Assembly: GCA_945910005.1 (NCBI GenBank)
Contig: OX246739.1
Coordinates: 35,288,608-35,352,607 of the forward strand
Source: Isoperla grammatica
Taxonomy: Eukaryota > Arthropoda > Insecta > Plecoptera > Perlodidae
Length of the DNA: 64,000 nucleotides
Reading direction: 5' to 3'
Shown in pieces: positions 11,041-22,504 of this stretch. The translations under genes were made by a program, and so were the position numbers. The number at the start of each line of letters is the position of its first letter. The first letter of the stretch is position 1. Under the pieces are notes generated by a model. That model had not been told where the DNA came from. It made no database searches and saw only the letters and a program-made list of their open reading frames with translations.

Positions 11041-12503
11041 AGACTATACATTATCCGTAATTGAAAACAGTGTTAGAATCCCTTTAAATGTTTGAGTATA
11101 TTTTATAATACCTGTGCTATGTATGTTTTTTTCTGGTGACACAACTTGCGCGTTTAATCCTCATTGGCAAACATAAATTTACTCATGTAGACGTATGGCC
11201 GCGCCACAAAGCTCTCGCATTTGTAAAAACTTGACACAAACAATCCGTCACATGAGCAAGAACCGTGGCTTATTTAAAAGTAATGTACCCTGTCGGAATA
11301 TATTACATAAACAGTGCCGGTATGTTCACCCACCATGCACACATAATTTGACTTTTAAAATTTATTGATTTGAAATAAAACTGAGTTTTTAAAATTATAT
11401 AGAAATGTTTATGTTCCCTGACCTTTTTGGCACTTTATGGTAACTAGCCTAGCTCCTGTGTTTACAAGAGAATTATCTTGAAATAATGTATAATCTGTAG
11501 TTTCTTTGCTTTCAAATCATTATACTCCCTTTAGAATATATATATGTTTTATTCTGATGTGTTTGTGATAGTAATTTGTATTTAATATAATTTATTTAAT
11601 TCATTTAACGCGTCCCCAACTCAGCAAAATAATTATGTTTCGGTGTTAGCTTCGTGACAACACAAATCACAGTATGTAATTACGTCGAGTCACTCAAATA
11701 CAAATATGTCAATACAAAGCAAAATAGCACAGCGTAATTTATTTGAGAATAATTTGAAGTTCATTAATTATTCAATACCTTCTGCTCCGGACTCGTATAC
11801 ACTGTTGTCGTTTACGCTCTGAGCATGTTTGTTGTTTCTGCTGTCGCTGTGGTCATGTTTACATAAACAACACCTTGTAATTAACACGACTGGAACAGTC
11901 AGACGTTTCCCCTTAGAAAGGTAACATTCTTGGCCACGTGATCAAATAGGCTCTATGGCAGAAGAAATTAGGAGAACAATCGAAAACGTATCTTGAGATT
12001 GCCAACTTAAACTATACGTTGTCTGGAATTTCCAAATAAATATACAACATTTTATCACAGTGCTAAACACTTTGAAACCAAATATAAACAAAATAATCGT
12101 CATCTTTTGTGGTGGTAGACTGGATATAAGGTTTTATATTGGTCATTTAAAACTTGTCTTCTGATTGGAGGATACTGTTATTCTGCTCCGCGTGGAGTGT
12201 TTTTGCTTGTCGGCGCGGCACTTGTAGCAGATAAGAGACACAAAAGAACTCTTATCTCGCCGAAGAATCGGGGATCCTACATAGGGGAGTCTTTCGACCG
12301 GCCCAACAATACCCGTCTTGGATATATCCGTGATGCATAACCACAAGACTGTCAGGACTTGCTCCACTCTCAACATCTTGATTACATCCAAAACCTCTGC
12401 TGCTAATTTATACGCAACATACATTATCAATAGAATATGAACTATCCTTAGTTTATTCTATTGCTTTGAAATGTCTTATAAACGAAGCATACTAGAATCT
12501 AAA
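11041..12503. other. Anonymous AT-rich DNA
   Basis: I found no exon, RNA gene or repeat here. The 95-codon minus-strand frame at 12143-12430 has no recognisable domain. Confidence 0.4.
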
Positions 12504-12676
12504 TACTAGCCCCAACGTAACTATAGTGAACTGTTCCCTTTCATGCACGCGGCAACCGTTTCTTGGGTGTTCTTTAACACATTCGTGAAGGTACTGTTTT
12601 CCACTTGGTATAGAATGCACAATCCTCATTAGTCACGCCCACTGTATAAGGAATTTACAGGTATCCAATCCAAGGT
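12504..12676 (+). repeat. Unclassified dispersed repeat, copy 2
   Basis: It opens with CTAGCCCCAACGTAACTATA and continues with CATGCACGCGGCAACCG, TTCTTGGGTGTTCTTTAACA, CGTGAAGGTACTG, GTCACGCCCACTG and AGGTATCCAATCCAAGG. These blocks occur in the same order and spacing as in the other three copies. It is one of the best-preserved copies for both ends. Confidence 0.6.
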
Positions 12677-12781
12677 CTAAATTATCCGTAATGGATCTGT
12701 TTCAAATATGGTGGTATTAACTAGAGGAAGAAAGTTAACTTGGTATAATTTACCCGGCTATTTTGTCAGCATAATGGTACG

Positions 12782-12926
12782 TTTACAGCTACGCGTTGCG
12801 AGCGAAGCGAGGGCGCGAGCTCCAATCAGCGGCCGAGTTTCACGCAAAGAAGTTAATAGTTTCACGCAAACTCGGCCACTGATTGGAGCTCGCGCCTTCG
12901 CTTCGCTCGCAACGCGTAGCTGTAAA
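12782..12926. repeat. Near-perfect palindrome / foldback MITE, about 60-bp arms
   Basis: The left arm starts TTTACAGCTACGCGTTGCGA and the right arm ends in its reverse complement. The arms match over about 60 bases with only a couple of mismatches. The centre holds GTTTCACGCAAA twice, directly repeated around GAAGTTAATA. The arms are GC-rich compared with the flanks, which suggests a mobile origin. No clear target duplication was found. A 77-codon frame runs through it by chance. Confidence 0.85.
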
Positions 12927-15473
12927 TCGACTATAAGTTAGGACAACTTTATTGATGTTTTTGCAGGTTATTCAAGTGTATAAAATACAACACATGTGTA
13001 CAGATCCTTACGCAACGCAACGAAACTTGCGTTTGTTCTAAATATGTAAAGTTTCTATAAGCCGGGCATTAGATGTAGAGTCGCGGAGATTATTGTTATG
13101 CAAATAAGTGAGCTCGTTAGGAGCTTGCCGGTATCGAACACTTAATCCCCGGGGAGGTTCCCATGTGTGTTTAGCACTAGAGCAAATTGAAACACTAAGA
13201 CTGTCTTATATTAGGAGCCGAGGCCTTGAAGAAGTTGGCTACTGCACGCGCGAGTTAGCCCCCGTCGTGACGTCATGGGGACAAACATCGAGCTCTCATA
13301 GGTCACACGTTTCCAGCTACGAAGGTTGGACGGCGGCGCTATGGAACACGTCGTTTGTATTACTTTATTTACGATGGCGAATGAGAACCTGTATTTTTAT
13401 TTAAATTGATCATAGTAATAATCGAAATGTTTTATAAATAAAATGGGTTATTTACAGAGTTTGAGGTTCCATAGAGATAGTTGTGATCTTACTTGTTTAA
13501 CAATTTCACGGCTTTAGAACATTGGGGATGGCCGAATATTGAAACATCTATGATCTGGGGACTAAAGTTTATATATCCGTTCTATATCAATAATATGTGA
13601 TGATGCTGTATAAGAGGGAGAATGCGCTGTGAGCGATCTTACCCAATCTTACCCAATCTTACCCAATCTTACCCAATACGATAACCAGCTCACCCTCAGA
13701 ATTATTGTATATCCCTAATGAATTCTTAGTAGTACCTGTTTGTTAAAGACATAGCAATTACATAGCATTTAATAACAAATATTAATTAAGTAACGTGTCT
13801 ATTAAAAATTAACAATCATCTCATCTGAGGAATCCAAAACACAAGTGAAAACTAGTACAATGCAGTTGACGGAATGGCAGTCTACCACACTTTTCGAACA
13901 CGGTTAGGGTTAAGCCGTCCCACAGACATATGTGCTTTCACGAAATCATAATTGTATGCGTCTAGCGAGGAGAATACTAAAAACGTTACTCACAGGGAGT
14001 CACAGCGCTATTGTCATGCTCATGCAGTATCCCATAGACAAATCTCTCGTAATGAAATAACGCCAAGATACTGTGCTGGTCCAGTTCCAACTTGTACCAC
14101 AAGGTTCTCTCTCATCGTCGCCATGGGTAGGATTACTTCATAAACATGAACATCACGTTACATGTCTACTTATCAAACCTGTTGGATATTTGTTTTTTTC
14201 GAGTTCACTTCTTGCGTGTAAGAAGAAAATATATATTTTTTTAATATCTGGTTAACCTTAGATAATAAAAATTTTCTGTATTCCATATAACCTGCCTGCA
14301 TCTGACACTGACAAAAATTGCAAAGTTTGGCTTGATATGAAACTCTATTTATTTTTATCATGAAAACAAAACGCTTTTTTCCTGTTTTCATAACATACAA
14401 TTGTACCTGTTCAGTATATAAGACTTATACAAACGGACCTTCATCGCAAGCACTATACTTTTACATATTTTGGTGACAGCAGAAATATATTTCGTTTTCC
14501 TAAATACATTTAATGGTTATGAAATAAAACGAAACACAATTTGGGGCCATACGGCACATAGATTGGTTTGCAGTCAACTTAAGATATTCTATTAATATTC
14601 ATTATTAGGGTCAAGATGTTTAGAACCTATAAAACTACGAGAGAAGGCAAAATAAAAAAAGAACCAAACAGTATGTTGAAATATTTACTTTAATGTCAAA
14701 TAATTAGATACTGTAATTCGGCCTGTAAAATTCTACCCAGTTAAAAACTCAATATAATTATGCATTACCATAACATTAACCAAAACTGAATTAAAATAAA
14801 TGTTCTTGTTTTTGTGGGAAATTAAGGCCGTCAGATGATGATTTATATCAAAAAATGTAAATTTGAAACAATAAAGTATCCGCTTTTATATTGATTTAAA
14901 AAGTTATTTTAATTAAACTTGCTAGTAACTTTATATAATTTTAGAAACTTCTTAAAAACGTGTATAAATATGATGTTATACATTTTAGCACCAACATAAA
15001 GTAAGAGATATCCCCCAACACCGCAGCAGTATTAGCTGACAATGTTTATTTCGTAACGCTCTACATCTTCTTCTTTATTAACGGAAGTGTACCCTGGTAG
15101 CAATAACACGTTTCATTCTTAATGCCACTGGCAAGCGTATCGGCCGTACCGCACTGCAGCAAGTGCAACCAGGACAAGCTGTAGCGCCGGCCTAGCAGGG
15201 TCTGCTGTATGACGACCTAAATTTTCCACAAAACCAAGACAATTTATTTTAATTCCATTTAGATAAATGTAATTGCTGGCACGCTTTATTGAAACCTAGC
15301 TGACATCTAGTTCTTATCAACGAGAAAATTATGGTTGCAATGTATACGATGAAGCTCTGTTGACAAGTAGGTTCTACAATTTCAAAGAACAGCGTTGATT
15401 GTGCTATATTTATTTACACTTCACTGCATTTTTTTATATTTTAGTTGGTATCATTTTTTAAAGTCACTCTAAC
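12927..15473. other. Anonymous DNA with a short 10-bp repeat
   Basis: About four copies of the decamer TCTTACCCAA lie at 13638-13678. A TGACGTCA lies at 13268. A 98-codon plus-strand frame (13108-13404) and others are without motif. I see no supported gene. Confidence 0.4.
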
Positions 15474-15616
15474 CCAGTCTTATGACGGTCCACTAACTAT
15501 TTAGTCCGTATCTATAACTTGTTTTCTCCTTGGCCACCACAAATCAGAAGCGTCTTTTTCACGGAGACAACAAGTTAGTCCCGGACAAAATATTTTGCCG
15601 CCCGTCATAAGACCGG
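15474..15616. mobile_element. Short MITE-like inverted repeat, about 143 bp
   Basis: The left arm starts CAGTCTTATGACGG and the reverse complement of the right arm starts CCGGTCTTATGACGG. The similarity continues inwards through TATTT-GTCCG and ACTAACTTGTTGTCTCC-like blocks, so the arms are about 55 bp with some mismatches. It is short, non-coding and of MITE size. No confident target duplication was found. Confidence 0.6.
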
Positions 15617-15644
15617 ATCTGAAGCTATTTTTTTCTTTTACATC

Positions 15645-15892
15645 AAAGTAGTATGAATCTAACATAAGTGGTATGAATCTAACATAAGTGGTATGAATGT
15701 AACATAAGTTATATGATTTTAACATAAGTGGTATGATTCTAACATAAGTTGTAAGAATCTAACATAAGTGGTATGAATCTAACATAAGTGGTATGAATCT
15801 AACATAAGTGTGGTGAATCTTATATAAGTGGTATGAATCTAACATAATTGGTATGAATCTAACATGAGTGTAGTGAATCTAACATAAGTGGT
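15645..15892. repeat. 20-bp minisatellite, about 12 units
   Basis: The unit GTATGAATCTAACATAAGTG is repeated head to tail with single-base variants such as GATTCT, GTAAGAATCT and GTGGTGAATCT. It starts just outside the MITE-like element at 15474-15616. Confidence 0.95.
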
Positions 15893-16543
15893 ATGTGCCC
15901 AACAATAATATGTACAACATATAACAGGATGTCAAGCTAGGGTTAAATTAACCCTTTACCAGTCATGGCGGGACGCAATGTACGCTAATGAGCCTCCAAC
16001 GTACACGGTGCACGTAGTAGGCTGTCAAGCCCTTGCAGTAGGCTTCTCCGCTGATTTATGAGTCTCATAGTCTTATCAACCATCGTCGCACCCTTGTCCT
16101 GGCGACGCACATGAAATATTGAGACAGTAACGTGTTAGTATTGTGAGAGGAGGTTCATACTTTTTACACTGTACTCTTAAATATGTGGATAATAAACATA
16201 AATAATAATTTTTCGTAGGAATACCCGTTACTCATAGTTCCCACGTAACGTCACAGCGGCCATGATTGCGACACAATTGATGCGTACCAATCCTAGATCG
16301 TTGGCAAATACTATTGAAATTTAATAAATACGCCTAATTTAGAACTCAAAAAGTAAACATAAGTAATAAATAAATAAAATATTAACACACATACCCATTT
16401 TATATCAAAAACAGACTGAATTTTAAAGAACTAAAAATTTCTATGTTCTTCCACAACAACCTTCAATTGTTTCTCCATGGTAACGTCAAAGTTTGATCAC
16501 AAATGTGGCCGCTACGCGCAAAGATGTGACGTACGTGCCACCT
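15893..16543. other. Anonymous spacer
   Basis: AT-rich DNA between the 20-bp array and the SINE. I see no gene, RNA or element boundary. Confidence 0.4.
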
Positions 16544-16550
16544 ATGAATA

Positions 16551-16795
16551 GGGGGCACACCAGCTTTACCTGATGTGCCCCTCTTCAGGTGACTAACTAG
16601 GTTATTAAGGTGTTTGGATATAGCTGGAAACGAATGTCCGAGGGCTATATGGCAGGACTCAATCCGAGCATTCGCCTTTACGACTGAGGAAAATCTCGGA
16701 ATAAAACTTAACAGTCAGGGCTGCCGGTGGTCGGAATCGAACCAGCAACCTCTCGAATAAGAGCTTTGTGTCTTACCGCTGAGCCACCTGGATAC
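16551..16795 (-). mobile_element. tRNA-derived SINE, copy A (minus strand)
   Basis: Read on the minus strand it starts with a tRNA-like head. A box A, GTGGCTCAGCGG, is followed by a box B, GGTTCGATTCC, which are the internal RNA polymerase III promoter of a tRNA. The body then reads GCAGCCCTGACTG, CCTCAGTCGTAAAGGCGAAT and CACCTGAAGAGGGGCACATC. It aligns end to end with copy B at 42975-43260 in the same order. Flanks ATGAATA (16544-16550 and 16796-16802) form a 7-bp target-site duplication. Unlike copy B, it lacks an (ATT)n tail. No coding capacity, so it depends on a LINE partner. Confidence 0.87.
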
Positions 16796-16802
16796 ATGAA
16801 TA

Positions 16803-18669
16803 TACATACACATATACAAACCCATTTATGTTCACTGACATGGTTTGATCCAGTATTGCATCAGTTAAACTCTATTTGGATAGCACTCCTATCTGTCTCG
16901 TTTAATCATTCATATTAAATAGGTTGCAATTAGTTCGTTAAGTAAATACTAACATTGTTATCCATTTTAATTGTAATTAGAGTACAACAAACATTATTTA
17001 CGTACACTCGATTTTTCAATTAATTAAATCCGATTGTGTGGGTTGTTTGCGAATGCATTGTGTAAACATGAACAACGCACGTAAACTTTATCTGCAATGT
17101 TTGGAGTGGGTGTTTGTTGTATGGGAGTGTGGCTCAATATCGGGTGCTGTCTGGTAACCGCACGAGGGACGCAGTGCACGAGTGCATGAGACCTGACCTG
17201 CCTCTTAGCTAAATATAGTAGGCTTACTTTAGCTATCTGCACGAACATTGTCAAGTGATGTACGCTTAGTAAAAAATATGATTTAATAGACCGCTTTCAA
17301 AAGTGGACTTATGAGGACCTTTTGCATGATTCTCATTATGGTTCCATAATTCTCGAGAACAACAATACAAAATTAGTTCCAAACCTTATATCAGTTGGTA
17401 TAACTTTGAATTACATTTTTCTAAATCGTTGTGTATTGTTTGTTGTACATGAAGAATTATAGGACATACAAATAGGACAAGATAGTTTTCAATGTGGTCT
17501 ATTACCAATGGATTGTATGCATTGTATTGATTCTGTGGATTTTGGAACTTGTGAAAATGTATGAATAGTATAATATTTAAATATTCCTGGTTTGCTTGAT
17601 TCTATTTTTATATGGTTGTACATTGCTCTTCATAGTCATTGACAATAACGCGAGTGTGATAATAACAATGAAACGTCTCATGGCGTCCTGCAAAATGCAA
17701 AACGTGTCATATTTCCTGTAACTAGCCATGTAATTGCCGCTACGTTAGCGTCTTAAGCGCTCGGAAGCTGCGATTCCCCAGTTTAAACGGCTCTTATGAG
17801 ATCCCATCTTTTAATAACGTACCAGGCTCAGCACTTGATGTCTTGATGTAAATTTCAGCTGGCACGCTACTAATACCCCCATTTTTAACGTTGACCTACT
17901 ATAAGATGAATTTAATCTGTAGCCGGGGTATTCATTAGCCTGCCGCCATCTTGTAAATGATCAGTTTAGTTCAACGAGGCGTTGGAGGGCGATTACAAGC
18001 GGCAACTTTGTAATAACCCCTCCCCGTCCTTCCATTAGCGATATCAATTGCGAGGCGTATGATGGCCTCAAGTGCGGAGGGAAGGCCTAATGCGTATCCA
18101 ATTAGTTTCGGCCCTTCTTAGACGAATATTGTTCACAAGACTCTATAACCTAATCGCAAGTGGCTCTTGGCGCGGTCTACATTTTTTTTCCTCCGTCATT
18201 TCGACGTGGAAGTTCGTACGCTCTAGGATACATGGCTGGGGTGGACCATGCATCATGTCTCATGGCTCATAAAACACAAACAAAAGTTGCCTGACTTATC
18301 CGCCTTGCCGGTGTCTTCAACAATAACTTAACTCGTTAATATCCGCGCAACCCGACGCCAACTTAGTGACATCTGACGGTAAAAACAAGGCCGCTCATCT
18401 GTATTGCGCCCTCGCGCATCCATCTTGCTTACAGACTTATTGAACACTATATAGTATCGTGTCAAACGGATAGCGACGTCTTCGCGCTTCGATCTATCGA
18501 TTCCTTCTGCTACTATGCACGTGTTACACGTTATTGAATTTCACTAAATCACTTTTATCTTGGGTCGCAACAACCGCTTTTATCCAATAAATAACCTGAG
18601 GACTCTTTCCCTACTACCAGTTGATTCTCAAGGCTAATTATAGTTTGATTACTGCTTCACACGCTAACG
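16803..18669. other. Anonymous DNA
   Basis: Open frames at 17024-17254 (minus) and 18072-18272 (plus) have no recognisable domain. I see no RNA gene or repeat. Confidence 0.4.
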
Positions 18670-18829
18670 CCCTGTCTACACTGGACAATTAACTGATGCC
18701 AATTAACGTTCTACTATAGCTAACTTGCCTCGTGAAGTAATGCAAACTGGATCTTGATTGATCTGTTTGTGTCACTTCTACATGACTATGGTTAATTTGA
18801 CATCAGTTAATTGACCAGTTTAGAAAGGG
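18670..18829. mobile_element. MITE with about 40-bp imperfect TIRs
   Basis: The left end is CCCTGTCTACACTGGACAAT and continues TAACTGATG. The right end, read in reverse, is CCCTTTCTAAACTGGTCAAT and continues TAACTGATG. Arms extend to a shared AATTAAC. TAAC lies beside both ends (one base off on the left), which may be part of the target duplication. The 160-bp non-coding body fits a MITE. The superfamily is not determined. Confidence 0.7.
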
Positions 18830-19555
18830 TAACATGCTAGTATGATTAATTATACTTAAATATTGAAGTGTAAGTTTTTATTACAAAGAAAATTATTTTT
18901 ATTTTTCTAGTGGACCCACAACCCTTGTGGTAATAAATGAACTGGCATTATATAAGAGAGTAAAAGTGTGTTGTAATAAAATATATGTATTACAAAATAA
19001 TTTCAAGTTTATCAGAAAAGTTACACAGGTTTAATTTTCCAGAACAAAACAAATAAAATGTATATTACATGTCATCCCATTTACAGGCAAAAGCACGCGC
19101 TCAACTCGTAATATTAACGAATATGGTTTTATTATTTACCCATGTCAATACAGCAGAAATTCATTAAAAGTTTGACATTTCATTCATTTAAAGGCAATTC
19201 GGGTAAATCTATTTTCTTCTTTAAATATGAATTAATGGTGGTTTTCCTCATCTTACAAAATCAACGAAATGCTTTACATCTCGTCGTTAGCGGTACCTAC
19301 TTACGAATTCACGGTGCTTCACTTAAGTCAAACATAGGTTATTTGATTGATTCAAGTTACCCTTTAGGTTTAATATTGTCTCAGATAAAATGTTTCAGCT
19401 GCTGTACCGTAACTCTGAAAAAATCAATAATAAAAATACGTAAAAACTTGCGTACGTATTGAGGTTTGGAGTAGACCTTAAAATAAAAGTAATTCCATAT
19501 TTTGTTACTCGATATTTAATTTTTCCAATTTTCTGCTTGGACGCTGTAGGATTAA
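18830..19555. other. Anonymous AT-rich spacer
   Basis: A 106-codon plus-strand frame (19142-19462) has no motif that I recognise and no clear splice or promoter context. No repeats seen. Confidence 0.35.
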
Positions 19556-19701
19556 GGGCCGGTATTTCAATGTCCAGTTAAAATTTACTTTTCAGTTAAA
19601 TTGTTTTCACCATGACAACGGCCAATAGAAATACACCAAACTTGGCTTACCTGACAGTTAAATTTACTCAACACTTAAACTGGACATTGAAATACCGGGC
19701 C
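19556..19701. mobile_element. Harbinger-type MITE, TAA duplication
   Basis: The ends are GGGCCGGTATTTCAATGTCC on the left and, in reverse, GGCCCGGTATTTCAATGTCC on the right, and both continue AGTT. Flanks are TAA (19553-19555 and 19702-19704). A 3-bp TWA-type duplication with GGGCC-starting TIRs is typical of PIF/Harbinger MITEs. The 146-bp interior is non-coding. Confidence 0.75.
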
Positions 19702-19849
19702 TAAAGCCTACAAATCTTACCATTTAATTATAAAATTTGGTATCAGAGTTGTCAAATTAGGATTTGCAAGGAATTCTATAATTCCCATAAACGTATATTA
19801 TGACTGTGCCATGCAAGTTTATTTATCTTTAAGACCCCATTGTGCAGAC

Positions 19850-21496
19850 AACGGTTTCAGTTTGAGTGTATTGTTTTTTGCACCATTCTGTGATAAATTG
19901 CACTCGCTTAGGTTGAGTGTATTGTTGTTTTCACCATTCTGTGATGAATTGCACCCGCTTAGTTTCAGTGTATTGTTTTTTGCACCATTCTGTGATGAAT
20001 TGCACCCGCTTAGTATGAGTGTATTGTTGTTTGCACCATTCTGTGATGAATTGCACCCGCTAAGTTTGAGTGTATTGTTGTTTTCACCATTCTGTGATGA
20101 ATTGCACCCGCTTAGTTTCAGTGTATTGTTTTTTGCACCATTCTGTGATGAATTGCACCCGCTTAGTATGAGTGTATTGTTGTTTGCACCATTCCGTGCT
20201 GAATTGCACCCGCTTAGTGAATTGAACCCGCTTAGTGAATTGCACCCGCTTAGTTTGAGTGTATTGTTGTTTGCACCATTCTTTGATGAATTGCACCCGC
20301 TTAGTTTGAGTGTATTGTTGTTTGCACCATTCTGTGATGAATTGCACCCGCTTAGTATGAGTGTATTGTTGTTTGCACCATTCTGTGATGAATTGCACCC
20401 GCTTAGGTTGAGTGTATTGTTGTTTGCATCCATTCTGTGATGAATTGCACCCGCTTAGTTTGAGTGTATTGTTGTTTGCACCATTCTGGGATAAATTGCA
20501 CCCACTTAGTATGAGTGTATTGTTGTTTGCACCATTCTGTAATGAATTGCACCCGCTTAGTTTGAGTGTATTGTTGTTTGCACCATTCTGTGATGAATTG
20601 CACCCGCTTAGTTTGAGTGTATTGTTCTTTGCACCATTCTGTGATGAATTGCACCCGCTTAGTTTGAGTATATGGTTGTTTGCACCATTCCGTGCTGAAT
20701 TGCACCCGCTTAGTGAATTGAACCCGCTTAGTTTGAGTGTATTGTTGTTTGCACCATTCTTTGATGAATTGCACCCGCTTAGTTTGAGTGTATGGTTGTT
20801 ATCACCATTCCGTGCTGAATTGCACCCGCTTAGTGAATTGCAGCCGCTTAGTTTGAGTGTATTGTTGTTTGCACCATTCTTTGATGAATTGCACCCGCTT
20901 AGTTTGAGTGTATGGTTGTTTGCACCATTCCGTGCTGAATTGCACCCGCTTAGTGAATTGAACCCGCTTAGTTTGAGTGTATTGTTGTTTGCACCATTTT
21001 GTGAGGAATTGCACCCGCTAAGTTTGACTGTATGGTTGTTTGCACCATTCTGTGATGAATTGCACCCGCTTAGTTTAAGTGTATGGTTGTTTGCACCATT
21101 CTGTGATGAATTGCACCCGCTTAGTTTGAGTGTATTGTTGTTTGCACTTTGCACCATTCTGTGATGAATTGCACCCGCTTAGTGTGAGTGTAATGTTGTT
21201 TGCACCATTCTGTGATGAATTGCACCCGCTTAGTTTGAGTGTATTGTTGTTTGCACAATTCTGTGATGAATTGCACCCGCTTAGTTTGAGTGTATTGTTG
21301 TTTGCACCATTCTGTGATGAATTGCACCCGCATAGTTTGAGTGTGTGGTTGTTTGCACCATTCTGTGATGAATTGCACCCGCTTAGTTTGAGTTTATGGT
21401 TGTTTGCACCATTCTGTGATGAATTGCACCCGCTTAATTTGAGTGTATTGTTGTTTGCACCATTGGGTGATGAATTGCACCCGCTTAGTTTGAGTG
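19850..21496. repeat. 51-bp minisatellite with 18-bp submodule and 120-bp higher-order period
   Basis: The unit runs from TTTGAGTGTATTGTTGTTTG to GAATTGCACCCGCTTAG and is 51 bp long (17 codons). About 30 units are present. Some units gain an extra 18-bp TGAATTGCACCCGCTTAG module. Between about 20690 and 20990 the pattern of two full units plus one module (120 bp) repeats exactly in phase three times. Units with an extra module carry the linked variant CCGTGCTGAATTG. Because 51, 18 and 120 are multiples of three, long frames stay open: plus 19811-20440, 20412-21164 and 21130-21549; minus 19819-20433 and 20084-21157. A 1-base insertion near 20429 and a 7-base insertion near 21146 shift the plus frame, so one continuous protein is unlikely. 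Confidence 0.96.
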
Positions 21497-22504
21497 CCGG
21501 CGCGAACGATGCGAAACTACTGCAGATAACTACAAAGAGACAAAGCTAAGCATTGTGGGTTGATTCGATGTCAAGGCGAGAGGCTTTAAGGTATTGTGGG
21601 AAGTATAACGAGTGTTTAAAAAATCGTTTATTTGTGTTCGACCGTATTGGTTCAGCAAATATTAGAGACCGAATTTTTTGAAAGATAAGTACGGAGAATT
21701 GTTCAATATATATAATGAAAAATCCTTTTATATATTTCGTAATAAAATATTACACAGTTTGTCCGTGAAACTTGTGGCCAATATATTTTATATTGGTGGC
21801 CATTGTCATAACTACCACTAAGCAACATATCAACACTTACCAAAGATGTCTCGGCGCAAAGCGTGAACTTTAATTGCTCTAAAATCATCGCAAGAAAATT
21901 AGCTTGATGCCATTTCCTCCAGAATTTAATGCTCTTTTTTAAAGATGTCTCTAAATTTCAAAAATATGTTTCTCTTCTTATGATAATTTGAAATTTTAAA
22001 ATGGTATTTCACACACACACATTACATTTTTCTTTTCAGAAATGCGCTATCTGGACTGTTTTGTTTTAATGGAAAGTGTGTTCTTTATGCGAGCTAACAA
22101 AACCCGTCAAGATTTCGAGCTAGGATATACAAGTTTACGTCTTCCAGAAGTTAACGCCTACAATGAGAAACTCTGGCTTTTACGTGGGCAACATTTTCGT
22201 TTCCTCTCGTTTGCATATCTAGGGGAAAGTTGCCAAGTGTTCGGAACACTGTATTCACCTCTTGTGAAGCAGTTTGCGGGAATTACATTAGAAAAGAATT
22301 GTCTTGTTTGCGAAACCCGCAACCAGAAATGAATTAAATTAGCTGAAAAAGACACTTCCTAGGCTGTTCATGACAAAGATCTACAACACATTATAAAAGC
22401 GGTAATTATTTATGAAGAGTGTGGCGTCCTACTAATGTTCTGCGTTGCTATCCATCGCCGTTGGTTGAACCCAATACAGTATACTGAAATACACATTGGG
22501 AAAG
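21497..22504. other. Anonymous DNA; one possible unassigned exon
   Basis: A 96-codon plus-strand frame (22042-22332) starts two bases after a fair splice-acceptor-like TTTTTCTTTTCAG. The protein has no domain I recognise and I see no partner exon, so chance is more likely. Nothing else is visible. Confidence 0.25.

Noticed and set aside
12708..12941. 77-codon frame through the palindrome
   Set aside because: The arms encode mirror sequence, and the frame is a by-product of the inverted repeat.
13638..13678. Telomere-like TTACCC repeats
   Set aside because: The unit is the decamer TCTTACCCAA in only about four copies, not a telomeric hexamer array.
16727..16795. Functional tRNA gene
   Set aside because: The tRNA-like head continues into a conserved SINE body and is flanked by a target duplication, so it is a SINE.
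22042..22332. 96-codon plus-strand frame after a good splice-acceptor-like site
   Set aside because: No recognisable domain and no partner exon. A frame of this length is not surprising in 64 kb of six-frame sequence.
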